Origin: Streptomyces sp. H39-S7 | GTDB taxonomy: Bacteria > Actinomycetota > Actinomycetes > Streptomycetales > Streptomycetaceae | Assembly (NCBI RefSeq): GCF_027158205.1 | Contig: NZ_JAPVLU010000003.1 | Location: 186,001 to 250,000, forward strand | Reading direction: 5' to 3' | DNA length: 64,000 bases | Shown: positions 20,882 to 28,439 of the stretch, in pieces | Numbering within the stretch: the first letter of the stretch is position 1 | Layout of the letters: every line of letters starts with the position of its first letter | Made by a program: the position numbers and the translations under genes | Notes under the pieces: generated by a model | Databases searched by the model: none | What the model was told of the DNA's origin: nothing | Seen by the model: the letters and a program-made list of their open reading frames with translations, nothing else

Positions 20882-20903
20882 AACTCACCCATATGAGTGA
20901 GTT
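20882..20903. promoter_or_regulatory. Second palindrome between MarR and RHH genes
   Basis: AACTCAC and GTGAGTT are perfect arms around an 8-base A/T-rich centre containing CATATG. The element lies in the 101-bp divergent region, directly next to the first palindrome, and could serve either gene. Confidence 0.45.
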
Positions 20904-20953
20904 AGCGCCGGAAAACGACACGCGGAACCGCCCTCGCCGAGGACCTTGGGCAC

Positions 20954-21142
20954 ATGGCATCGCGAGTGCTCAGCCTGCGTATAGACGCCGACCTGCTGGA
21001 TCGGCTCCGTGACCACGCCGCCAAATGCGGAACGAGCGTCCAGGACTACGTGGTCCGGACGCTCGTTCGCGACGACTTCGACGAGCGGTTCAAAACCGCC
21101 GTCGACGAGACGGAGCGCTTCTACGCGGCTCCGCCGGGGTGA
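20954..21142 (+). CDS. Small ribbon-helix-helix protein
   Basis: This 62-residue protein has the beta-alpha-alpha pattern of CopG/Arc DNA binders: strand SRVLSLRIDADLL, then helix LDRLRDHAAKCG, the turn TSVQDYVVRTLVRDD and a second helix to residue 58. Antitoxin and repressor proteins have this shape, but no toxin gene is adjacent, since the next gene is a convergent purine permease. The function is probably a small transcriptional regulator. It is divergent from the MarR gene. Confidence 0.8.
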   Translation: MASRVLSLRIDADLLDRLRDHAAKCGTSVQDYVVRTLVRDDFDERFKTAVDETERFYAAPPG

Positions 21143-21174
21143 CACCGCCCCGCATCAGGGCAGGCCAGGCCGGC

Positions 21175-22629
21175 TCAGGTCAGGCCGAGGGCCGGCATCA
21201 GGTAGTAGAAGCCGAAGACCGCCGCGACCGCGTAGAGGGCCACCGGCACCTCACGGCCGCGCCCCGCGGCCAGCCGCAGCACGCAGAAGCTGATGAAGCC
21301 GATGCCGATGCCGTTGGTGATGGAGTAGGTGAACGGCATCATCACCATGGTCAGGAACGCCGGGACGGCGATCGTGAAGTCGTCCCAGTCGATGTCCCGC
21401 ACGCTGTTCGCCAGGATCAGGAAGCCGACCGCGATCAGCGCGGGAGTGGCCGCCTGGGCCGGGACCATCGTGGCGAGCGGCGTGAAGAACAGCGCAAGCA
21501 CGAACATCAGGCCGGTGACGATGCTGGCGAGGCCGGTCCTCGCACCCTCGCCGACTCCGGCCGTGGACTCCACGAAGCAGGTGTTGGCGGAGCTGGAGGT
21601 GGCGCCGCCGAGGGCGGTGGCGATGCCGTCGACCATCAGCACCTTGTTCATGCCGGGCAGGTCGCCCTTCTCGTCCAGCAGGTGCGCCTCGTCGCTGACG
21701 CCGAGGATCGTGCCCATCGCGTCGAAGAAGCAGGACAGCAGCACGGTGAAGACGAAGAGCACCCCCGTCAGGATGCCGACCTCGCCGAAGCCGCCGAAGA
21801 GGCTCACGTTGCCGATGAGGCCGAAGTCCGGGCTGGCCACCGGGTTGCCGGGCCACTCGGGGACGGTCAGCCCCCAGGCCTGGCCGGGGATGTCCGCGAC
21901 CGCGTCGATGATCAGGGCCAGCACCGTCATCGCGACGATGCTGATCAGGATCGCGCCCGGCACCTTGCGGATGATCAGGGCCAGCGTGAGCAGCACGCCC
22001 AGGATGAAGACGAGCACCGGCCAGCCGTTGAGGTGGCCGTCCGAGCCCAGCTGGAGCGGGACCGTCGTGTGGGCGGCGTCCGGGATGCGGGTGACGAAGC
22101 CCGAGTCGACCAGGCCGATCAGCAGGATGAACAGGCCGATGCCGATCGCGATGCCCTTGCGCAGCCCCAGCGGCACCGCGCTCATCACGCGCTCCCGCAG
22201 CCCGGTGGCGACCAGCAGCATGATCGCGAAGCCGGCGAGGACGACCATGCCCATCGCGTCCGCCCAGCTCATCCTGGGTGCGAGCTGCAGGGCGACGACG
22301 GTGTTCACGCCGAGGCCGGCAGCGAGCGCGATCGGCACATTGCCGATGACGCCCATCAGGAGGGTGGTGAAGGCGGCGGTCAGCACGGTGGCGGTGACCA
22401 GTTGGCCGCCGTCCAGGTGGTGGCCGTACTTGTCCACACCTGAGCTGAGGATGATCGGGTTCAGCACGATGATGTAGGCCATCGCGAAGAAGGTGGCGAG
22501 CCCTCCCCGGACCTCGCGCGAGATCGAGGAACCGCGCTCGGAGATCCGGAAGAAGCGGTCGAGACCGTTCTGGGGCGGCGCGGGGGACGGGTTCTGGGCG
22601 TCGACCGAAGCGGTGGCCGAGGGGGACAT
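21175..22629 (-). CDS. NCS2 purine permease (AzgA/PbuG type)
   Basis: This 484-residue permease has about 13 membrane segments. The family marks are REVRGGLATFFAMAYIIVLNP near the N terminus, GLGVNTVVAL, the TM8 region DAMGTILGV, and GATSSSANTCFVESTAGVGEGARTGL in TM10. It would import hypoxanthine, guanine or adenine with protons for purine salvage. ATG 22629 has AGAGGA six bases upstream. A 9+9-bp inverted repeat lies 29 bp upstream (22658-22690) and may control it. Confidence 0.93.
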   Translation of the reverse strand: MSPSATASVDAQNPSPAPPQNGLDRFFRISERGSSISREVRGGLATFFAMAYIIVLNPIILSSGVDKYGHHLDGGQLVTATVLTAAFTTLLMGVIGNVPIALAAGLGVNTVVALQLAPRMSWADAMGMVVLAGFAIMLLVATGLRERVMSAVPLGLRKGIAIGIGLFILLIGLVDSGFVTRIPDAAHTTVPLQLGSDGHLNGWPVLVFILGVLLTLALIIRKVPGAILISIVAMTVLALIIDAVADIPGQAWGLTVPEWPGNPVASPDFGLIGNVSLFGGFGEVGILTGVLFVFTVLLSCFFDAMGTILGVSDEAHLLDEKGDLPGMNKVLMVDGIATALGGATSSSANTCFVESTAGVGEGARTGLASIVTGLMFVLALFFTPLATMVPAQAATPALIAVGFLILANSVRDIDWDDFTIAVPAFLTMVMMPFTYSITNGIGIGFISFCVLRLAAGRGREVPVALYAVAAVFGFYYLMPALGLT

Positions 22630-22657
22630 GTGGGTCCTCTATTTGTGCGTTCGTACG

Positions 22658-22690
22658 ACTGAAACCAGTCACCGGGGGGACGGTTTCAGT
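22658..22690. promoter_or_regulatory. Inverted repeat upstream of purine permease
   Basis: ACTGAAACC pairs perfectly with GGTTTCAGT across a 15-base centre. In the leftward transcript this would form a 9-bp hairpin 29 bases before the permease ATG, so it may act in DNA as an operator or in RNA as a leader hairpin. It does not match a purine riboswitch pattern that I know. Confidence 0.45.
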
Positions 22691-22793
22691 ATGAACAAAC
22701 AAGTAATCAAGCGCTATCTCCGCGCGTAGACCCTTGCGGCGACCGGCTGCACCCCATCAGAGGGCAGCCACCGGCACCCCGTACCCTGGCCGC

Positions 22794-23051
22794 ATGAGCA
22801 AGTGGAAAGCCACCCACGAGACGCCCGAGCCACTGGAAGCGAACGACGTCGCGACCGTCCTGGTCGGCACGGCCGTCTGGTTCGCGCTCTTCCTCGGGCA
22901 GCTCCCCTTCTACGGCTGGTACTCCGACCACGGCCACGCCTGGTGGATCTGGACCTGCCTCGCCGGCGCCCTGCTCGGCCTCTTCGGCCTCTGGTACGTC
23001 CGGGGACGGAACGCGGCCCTGCTCACCCGGAATGCTCCCTCCGGGGGGTGA
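22794..23051 (+). CDS. DUF2530 membrane protein
   Basis: This 85-residue protein starts at ATG 22794. Two hydrophobic helices (about residues 20-38 and 50-68) are joined by FYGWYSDHGHAWWIW, a Trp/Tyr/His-rich loop diagnostic of DUF2530. TACCCT lies 6 bases before the start, with no Shine-Dalgarno, so translation is probably leaderless. Function is unknown; the family is restricted to actinobacteria. A P-type ATPase gene follows 30 bp later in the same direction. Confidence 0.88.
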   Translation: MSKWKATHETPEPLEANDVATVLVGTAVWFALFLGQLPFYGWYSDHGHAWWIWTCLAGALLGLFGLWYVRGRNAALLTRNAPSGG

Positions 23052-23081
23052 AGCGGACGGCGCGCACGTAGCGTCTGTGCC

Positions 23082-25463
23082 ATGACGGATCGCACCGACA
23101 CCCAGGCCGTTGCCCGCAACGCTGGACTGACCAGCGGTGAGGTCGCCGAGCGGGTGGCCCGGGGCGAGGTGAACGACGTTCCGGTGCGGTCGTCCCGCTC
23201 GACCACCGAGATCGTCAAGGCCAACGTCTTCACCCGGTTCAACGCCATCATCGGCGTGCTCTTCCTCGTCATCCTCGTGGTCGGCCCCATCCAGGACGGC
23301 CTCTTCGGATTCGTCATCGTCGCCAACACGGCGATCGGCATCTTCCAGGAGATGCGCGCGAAGCGGACCCTCGACAACCTCGCCGTCATCGGCGAGTCCA
23401 GGCCCACCGTGCGACGTGACGGCGCGGCCGTCGAGATCCACACCTCCGCGATCGTGCTCGGCGATTTCATCGAGCTGGGCCCGGGCGACAAGGCCGTCGT
23501 CGACGGCGAGGTCGTGGAGGCCGAGGGGCTGGAGATCGACGAGTCCCTGCTCACCGGCGAGGCCGACCCGGTGCTGAAGAAGGCGGGGGACCCCGTCATG
23601 TCCGGCAGCTTCGTCGTCGCGGGCGGTGGCGCGTTCACGGCCACCAAGGTCGGCCGGGAGGCGTACGCCGCGCAGCTCGCCGAGGAGGCGTCCCGCTTCA
23701 CCCTCGTCGACTCGGAACTGCGCAACGGCATCAGCCAGATCCTCAAGTACGTGACGTGGATGATGATTCCGACCGCGATCGGGCTGATCATCAGCCAGCT
23801 GGTGCTCGAACGGAACGACTGGCGCGAGGCGGTGCGCCGCACGGTCGGCGGCATCGTCCCCATGGTTCCCGAGGGCCTGGTGCTGCTCACCTCCGTCGCC
23901 TTCGCGATCGGCGTCGTCCGGCTCGCCCGCAAGCAGTGCCTGGTGCAGGAACTCCCCGCCATCGAGGGCCTGGCCCGCGTCGACGTCGTCTGCCTGGACA
24001 AGACCGGCACGCTCACCGAGGGCGGCATGGATGTCACCGGGCTGCGGCTGCTCGACGGCGCCCCGGAGCCGTACATCCAGCAGGCGCTCGGCGCGCTCGG
24101 CGCCTCCGACCCGCGGCCCAACGCCAGCCTCCAGGCCATCATCGACGCCTACCCGGCCTCGGCGAACGGGGACGGCTGGCACTGCAACGACGCGCTGCCC
24201 TTTTCCTCCGCGCGCAAGTACAGCGGCGCCGCCTTCGCCGAGCCCGGCGGCGACAGCAGCACCTGGCTGCTCGGCGCACCCGACGTCCTGCTGCCCGACG
24301 GCCACACCGCCCTCGCCGACATCGACGAACTCAACAACCAGGGCCTGCGGGTGCTGCTGCTCGCACGCACCCACCGCGCGCTGGACGATCCGTCCCTCGC
24401 CTCCGACGTCGTCCCGCAAGGGCTGGTCGTCCTCGAACAGCGGCTGCGCCCCGACGCGGCCGACACCCTGCGCTACTTCGCGGAGCAGGGCGTCCAGGCC
24501 AAGGTCATCTCCGGCGACAACGCGATCTCGGTGGGCGCGGTCGCAAGCAAGCTCGGGCTGCCCGGCGCGGAGCACCCGGTCGACGCCCGCCGGCTGCCCA
24601 CCGACCGGGACGCGATGGCGGAGGTCCTGGAGAACGGCACGGTCTTCGGCCGGGTCACCCCGCAGCAGAAGCGCGACATGGTCGCCGCGCTCCAGTCCCG
24701 GGGCCACAACGTCGCGATGACGGGCGACGGCGTCAACGACGTACTGGCCCTGAAGGACGCCGACATCGGCGTCTCCATGGGCTCCGGGTCCGAGGCGACC
24801 CGGGCCGTCGCGCAGATCGTGCTGCTCAACAACAGCTTCGCCACGCTGCCTTCGGTGGTCGCCGAGGGCCGGCGCGTCATCGGGAACATCACCCGGGTGG
24901 CGACGCTCTTCCTCACCAAGACCGTCTATTCGGTGCTGCTGGCGCTGCTGGTCGTCTTCTGGCAGGTGCCGTATCCGTTCCTGCCCCGCCATCTGACGCT
25001 GCTGTCCACCCTGACCATCGGCGTCCCGGCGTTCTTCCTGGCGCTCGCCCCCAACAAGGAGCGGGCCAAACCGCACTTCGTACGGCGGGTGATGCGGTAC
25101 TCGGCGCCGGCGGGCGTCATCTGCGCGGCGGCGACGTTCGGGGAGTACCTGCTGGCCCGCCACCACTACACGGGCGACGGGGCGCTGGACGCCGAGACGA
25201 GCAGCGCGACCCTCACCCTGTTCCTGATCTCCCTGTGGGTGCTGGCCATCGTCGCCCGCCCGTACACGCTGTGGCGGGTCTGCCTGGTGCTGGCGATGGC
25301 CGCGGGCTTCCTGATCGTGCTGGTCACGCCGTGGTTGCAGGATTTCTTCGCGCTCAAGCTGGTGGGGACGGAGGGCCCGTGGGTGGGGGTGGGCGTCGCC
25401 CTCGCGGCCGGGCTCGTTCTGGAACTGGTCTGGAGAACGCTCCGCGTCCGCGACACCGACTGA
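23082..25463 (+). CDS. P-type cation ATPase, CtpE-like
   Basis: This 793-residue transporter has the actuator motif SLLTGEADP (about residue 155), an ion-site PMVPEGL in TM4 (about residue 264), the phosphorylation site DKTGT with Asp306, ISGDN, and the hinge TGDGVNDVLALKDADIG (about residue 547). It has no N-terminal metal-binding domain and no CPC motif, so it is not a copper or cadmium pump. PEGL with the flanking LLTSVAFAIG matches mycobacterial CtpE, linked to calcium uptake; magnesium or other divalent ions are alternatives. TAGCGT 7 bases before the ATG suggests a leaderless mRNA. Confidence 0.88.
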   Translation: MTDRTDTQAVARNAGLTSGEVAERVARGEVNDVPVRSSRSTTEIVKANVFTRFNAIIGVLFLVILVVGPIQDGLFGFVIVANTAIGIFQEMRAKRTLDNLAVIGESRPTVRRDGAAVEIHTSAIVLGDFIELGPGDKAVVDGEVVEAEGLEIDESLLTGEADPVLKKAGDPVMSGSFVVAGGGAFTATKVGREAYAAQLAEEASRFTLVDSELRNGISQILKYVTWMMIPTAIGLIISQLVLERNDWREAVRRTVGGIVPMVPEGLVLLTSVAFAIGVVRLARKQCLVQELPAIEGLARVDVVCLDKTGTLTEGGMDVTGLRLLDGAPEPYIQQALGALGASDPRPNASLQAIIDAYPASANGDGWHCNDALPFSSARKYSGAAFAEPGGDSSTWLLGAPDVLLPDGHTALADIDELNNQGLRVLLLARTHRALDDPSLASDVVPQGLVVLEQRLRPDAADTLRYFAEQGVQAKVISGDNAISVGAVASKLGLPGAEHPVDARRLPTDRDAMAEVLENGTVFGRVTPQQKRDMVAALQSRGHNVAMTGDGVNDVLALKDADIGVSMGSGSEATRAVAQIVLLNNSFATLPSVVAEGRRVIGNITRVATLFLTKTVYSVLLALLVVFWQVPYPFLPRHLTLLSTLTIGVPAFFLALAPNKERAKPHFVRRVMRYSAPAGVICAAATFGEYLLARHHYTGDGALDAETSSATLTLFLISLWVLAIVARPYTLWRVCLVLAMAAGFLIVLVTPWLQDFFALKLVGTEGPWVGVGVALAAGLVLELVWRTLRVRDTD

Positions 25464-25499
25464 CACCCCCACCCACCGACCGGCCCCCCGCCAGGGGTT

Positions 25500-26339
25500 C
25501 TACTCGATGAAGGCGGCGGCGTTCTCGGCGGCCCACACCGCGAAGCCGCGCGCCGGGTGGCCGGTCAGCTCGTCGACCCCGGTGGTGAGGTCGACGGGCT
25601 TGCCGTCGCAGGACCGCCAGTACGCGAGCAGGCCGTCGGCGAAGCTCGCGGGCACGTGGTTCGCCATCTCCGCCTTCCAGACCTCGGGGGTGACGGCGTC
25701 GAACGTGAAGGGCCGGCCGGTGGCACGGGCGAGCAGATCGATCTGCTCGGCGAAGGTGAACGAGGCGGCACCGGTCAGGGTGTACGCCCCACCGCGCAGC
25801 GCCGGATCCTTCAGGACGGCGACCGCCGCTTCGGCGATGTCCGACTCGTGGATGGCGTCGGTGTGCGCGCCGGGGTACGGCAGGCTCACCGTGCCGGTGT
25901 TCTTCAGCGGCCAGGACCAGTAGAGCGTGTTGCTCGCGAAAGCGCTGGGCCGCAGGAACGTGCACGGCAGGGCGGAGGAGGAGAGGGCGTCCTCGACCTC
26001 CACGTGCTGGCGGGCGATGGGGTCGTTCTTCGCGTCGGGGTTGAGCACGGCGGACGAGGAGAGCAGCACCACGTGCTGCACGCCGGCGTCGTTGGCGGTC
26101 TTGATGAACTCCTCGATGTGCGAGGAGCTGGCGTACAGGAAGACGGAGTCGACGCCGGCCAGGGCGCCGGGGAACGTATGTGGTTCCGCGAGGCTCAGCT
26201 TCACGTCGGGTACGCCGTCCGGCAGGACGAGCTCGTCGGGTTCGCCGGACGCGGCCCGGACTTTGTAGCCCTGTTCGTGCAGCAGGCTGATGAGCGTAGT
26301 GCCGACGCGTCCGCGGCTTCCGGTGACGAGGATGGTCAT
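25500..26339 (-). CDS. NmrA-like NAD(P)-binding reductase
   Basis: This 279-residue atypical short-chain dehydrogenase begins with the Rossmann loop VTGSRGRVG. VFLYASSS and VVLLSSSAV are strand/loop signatures, but no YxxxK catalytic pair is apparent, so it may be a redox sensor or reductase of the NmrA/QOR2 group. It lies 70 bp downstream of an MFS drug exporter in the same leftward direction and is probably co-transcribed and controlled by the divergent MarR at 27949. The layout suggests a response to a reactive small molecule. Confidence 0.87.
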   Translation of the reverse strand: MTILVTGSRGRVGTTLISLLHEQGYKVRAASGEPDELVLPDGVPDVKLSLAEPHTFPGALAGVDSVFLYASSSHIEEFIKTANDAGVQHVVLLSSSAVLNPDAKNDPIARQHVEVEDALSSSALPCTFLRPSAFASNTLYWSWPLKNTGTVSLPYPGAHTDAIHESDIAEAAVAVLKDPALRGGAYTLTGAASFTFAEQIDLLARATGRPFTFDAVTPEVWKAEMANHVPASFADGLLAYWRSCDGKPVDLTTGVDELTGHPARGFAVWAAENAAAFIE

Positions 26340-26409
26340 GTCGTGGTCCTTCCGGTTCGGGCGCCCGGTGCGGGCGCCCCTGGTGGTGGTGGGGTGCGGA
26401 GACGGTGGG

Positions 26410-27840
26410 TCAGTGGTGGTCGTCGGGCTGGGCGTTGCGCGGCATGAGCCACACGAGGCCGATGCTGAGGAGCGCGACGCCGGCGACGACGATCAGGCTG
26501 TAGGTCATGGCGTGGGCCTCGTCGTCGGAGGCGAGGGTCTTGAAGTAGACCGTGGTGACGACGGCGGCGCCGATGGCGTTGGCGAGCTGCTGGACGGCGC
26601 TGAGGGAGCCGCTGGCGCTGCCGGCTTCCGAGGGGTCGATGTCGCCGATGGTGACGTCGTAGATGGTGCCGAAGCAGGTGCCCATGCCGACGCCGATGAT
26701 CAGGATCGGGGCGAGGAGCGTCCAGGTGCCGAGGTCGGTGCCGTAGGCGTGGACCAGGGCGAGCAGCCAGCCGGTGCCGATCAGGGTGATCACCAGGCCG
26801 ATGAGGACGAGGTTGCGTCCGAGCTTGCCGACGAGCTGGTAGCAGGCGATGGAGGCGACCACGATGCCCGCGGCGACGGGGGCGAGGCCGAGCGCGGCGC
26901 GCATCGGGGAGTAGCCGAGACCGTTCTGCAGGAAGAGCGAGAGGACGAAGAGCAGGCCCGCGTTGGCGGCGAAGAAGACGATGCCGAGGATGAGGCCGGA
27001 GGTGAAGCCGCGGTTCTTGAGCAGCGACGGCTGGATGAGCGGGCTGGCGGCGGTGCGCTGGCGGTGGCAGAACAGGCCGAAGAAGACGAGGCCGGCGGCG
27101 AGGGAGGCGAACGGGACGAGGGTCCAGCCGTTGGAGGAGCCCTCGATCAGGCCGTAGAGCAGCCCGAGCATGGTGCCGGCGAGCAGGCCGGAGCCGATGC
27201 CGTCGACGGCGGTGGTGGGGTCGCCGGTGTCCTTCGGCAGGAGCTTGACGGCGGCGATGATCGCGAAGCCGCCGAGCAGGATGTTGATGAGGAACATGGA
27301 GCGCCAGCCGGCGCCGAAGAGGTCGGCGTCGATGAGGAAGCCGGCGAGGATCGGGCCGCCGACGGCGGAGATGCCGAGGGTCGGGCCGAAGGCGCTGAAC
27401 GCCTTGCCGATCTGGTCACGCGGGAAGACGGCACCGAGGATGCCGAAGCCCTGCGGGATCAGCAGGGCGCCGAAGGCACCCTGGACGAGGCGGGCGACGA
27501 TGATCGAGGCGGGGCTGAAGGACAGTCCGCAGGCGACGGAGGCGACGGTGAAGCCGATGAGGCCGACGAGGAAGACGCGGCGGCGGCCGAACTTGTCGCC
27601 GAGGCGTCCGCCGACGACGAGGAGGACGCCCAGGGAGAGGGCGTAGGCGGCGCCGAGCCACTGGATGAGGGCCGCGCCCCCGTTGAGGTCCTTGCTGATG
27701 GTGGGTGCGGCGATGTTGGTGATCGTCGCGTCCAGGAGGTCCAGGACGTCGGCGATGAGGATGACGGCGAGGATGGCCCAGCGCCGGTTCGGGGAGACGG
27801 CCTCGGCGGCCGTGGCAGGGGGAACTGTGAGAGTGGACAT
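26410..27840 (-). CDS. MFS multidrug exporter, DHA2 (EmrB/QacA) type
   Basis: This 476-residue protein with 14 predicted helices has the N-terminal antiporter motif AVILIADVLDLLDATITNIAAPTI (the Asp-Asp pair in TM1), GGRLGDKFGRRR as motif A, and QGFGILGAVFPRDQ. Proteins of this family expel lipophilic cations and antibiotics by proton exchange. The MarR at 27949 is divergent and an operator-like repeat lies in between, so the pump and the NmrA-like reductase are probably induced together by a ligand. Confidence 0.92.
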   Translation of the reverse strand: MSTLTVPPATAAEAVSPNRRWAILAVILIADVLDLLDATITNIAAPTISKDLNGGAALIQWLGAAYALSLGVLLVVGGRLGDKFGRRRVFLVGLIGFTVASVACGLSFSPASIIVARLVQGAFGALLIPQGFGILGAVFPRDQIGKAFSAFGPTLGISAVGGPILAGFLIDADLFGAGWRSMFLINILLGGFAIIAAVKLLPKDTGDPTTAVDGIGSGLLAGTMLGLLYGLIEGSSNGWTLVPFASLAAGLVFFGLFCHRQRTAASPLIQPSLLKNRGFTSGLILGIVFFAANAGLLFVLSLFLQNGLGYSPMRAALGLAPVAAGIVVASIACYQLVGKLGRNLVLIGLVITLIGTGWLLALVHAYGTDLGTWTLLAPILIIGVGMGTCFGTIYDVTIGDIDPSEAGSASGSLSAVQQLANAIGAAVVTTVYFKTLASDDEAHAMTYSLIVVAGVALLSIGLVWLMPRNAQPDDHH

Positions 27841-27873
27841 CAGAGCTGGTCTTTCGGAGAGAAGGGCGCGGTC

Positions 27874-27893
27874 GTTGCCGCGTAGGATGCAAC
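27874..27893. promoter_or_regulatory. Operator-like repeat straddling a -10 box
   Basis: GTTGC (27874-27878) and GCAAC (27889-27893) are inverted arms around TAGGAT (27883-27888), a good Streptomyces -10 for rightward transcription of the MarR gene. A repressor on this site would block the MarR promoter and possibly the divergent exporter. Confidence 0.45.
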
Positions 27894-27948
27894 CGCGGCG
27901 ATCAGATTGCGCCGCGCAGATGTTGCGTCACACACATAAATTTGGAGC

Positions 27949-28425
27949 ATGAAGGACCCGATGTCAAGCCGAAAAGAACTGCTCGCCCGAATCGCCGACG
28001 AGAGCCAGCGCCATTACGCCGCCTGGACGCTCTTCAACCAGGCCATGGCCGACCACCTCGGCCTGCACCCCACCGACCTCCAGTGCCTGGGGCTGCTCGG
28101 CATGGAGCCGGAGCCGCTCAGCACCGGGCGGATCGCCACCCTGACCGGCCTCACGGCCGGTTCCGCGACCCGGCTCGTCGACCGCCTGGAGAAGGCCGGC
28201 CTCGTCGTCAGGACCGCCGACCCCGGCGACCGCAGGCGCGCCCTGGTCGCCCTCGCGCCGGAGGCGCTGCCCAGGTTCGCGGAAGCCTGGGACGAGCCCG
28301 GGGAGGCCTTCACCGAGCTGCTCGACGGGTACAGCGACCGCGACCTCGACGTCATCGCCGACTTCCTGGGCCGCGCCACCGAAGTGGGGCGGACCCAGGC
28401 GGCCAGACTCAGCGCAGGCCGGTGA
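27949..28425 (+). CDS. MarR-family transcriptional regulator
   Basis: This is a 158-residue winged-helix regulator with recognition helix TAGSATRLVDRLEKAGLV and wing RTADPGDRRRALV. ATG 27949 has GGAG only one base upstream; the in-frame ATG 27961 (MSSRKELL) with GAAGGA four bases upstream is an equally good start. It is divergent from the DHA2 exporter and most likely its ligand-responsive repressor. The stop lies 14 bp from the convergent sacsin-like gene, with no room for a terminator. Confidence 0.9.
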   Translation: MKDPMSSRKELLARIADESQRHYAAWTLFNQAMADHLGLHPTDLQCLGLLGMEPEPLSTGRIATLTGLTAGSATRLVDRLEKAGLVVRTADPGDRRRALVALAPEALPRFAEAWDEPGEAFTELLDGYSDRDLDVIADFLGRATEVGRTQAARLSAGR

Positions 28426-28439
28426 GCCCTCCGTAATCC

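Noticed and set aside
22691-22729. A 12-codon plus-strand ORF (MNKQVIKRYLRA) upstream of DUF2530
   Set aside because: There is no good Shine-Dalgarno and no leaderless box at the correct spacing; the A/T-rich stretch is better explained as the promoter region of the leftward permease.
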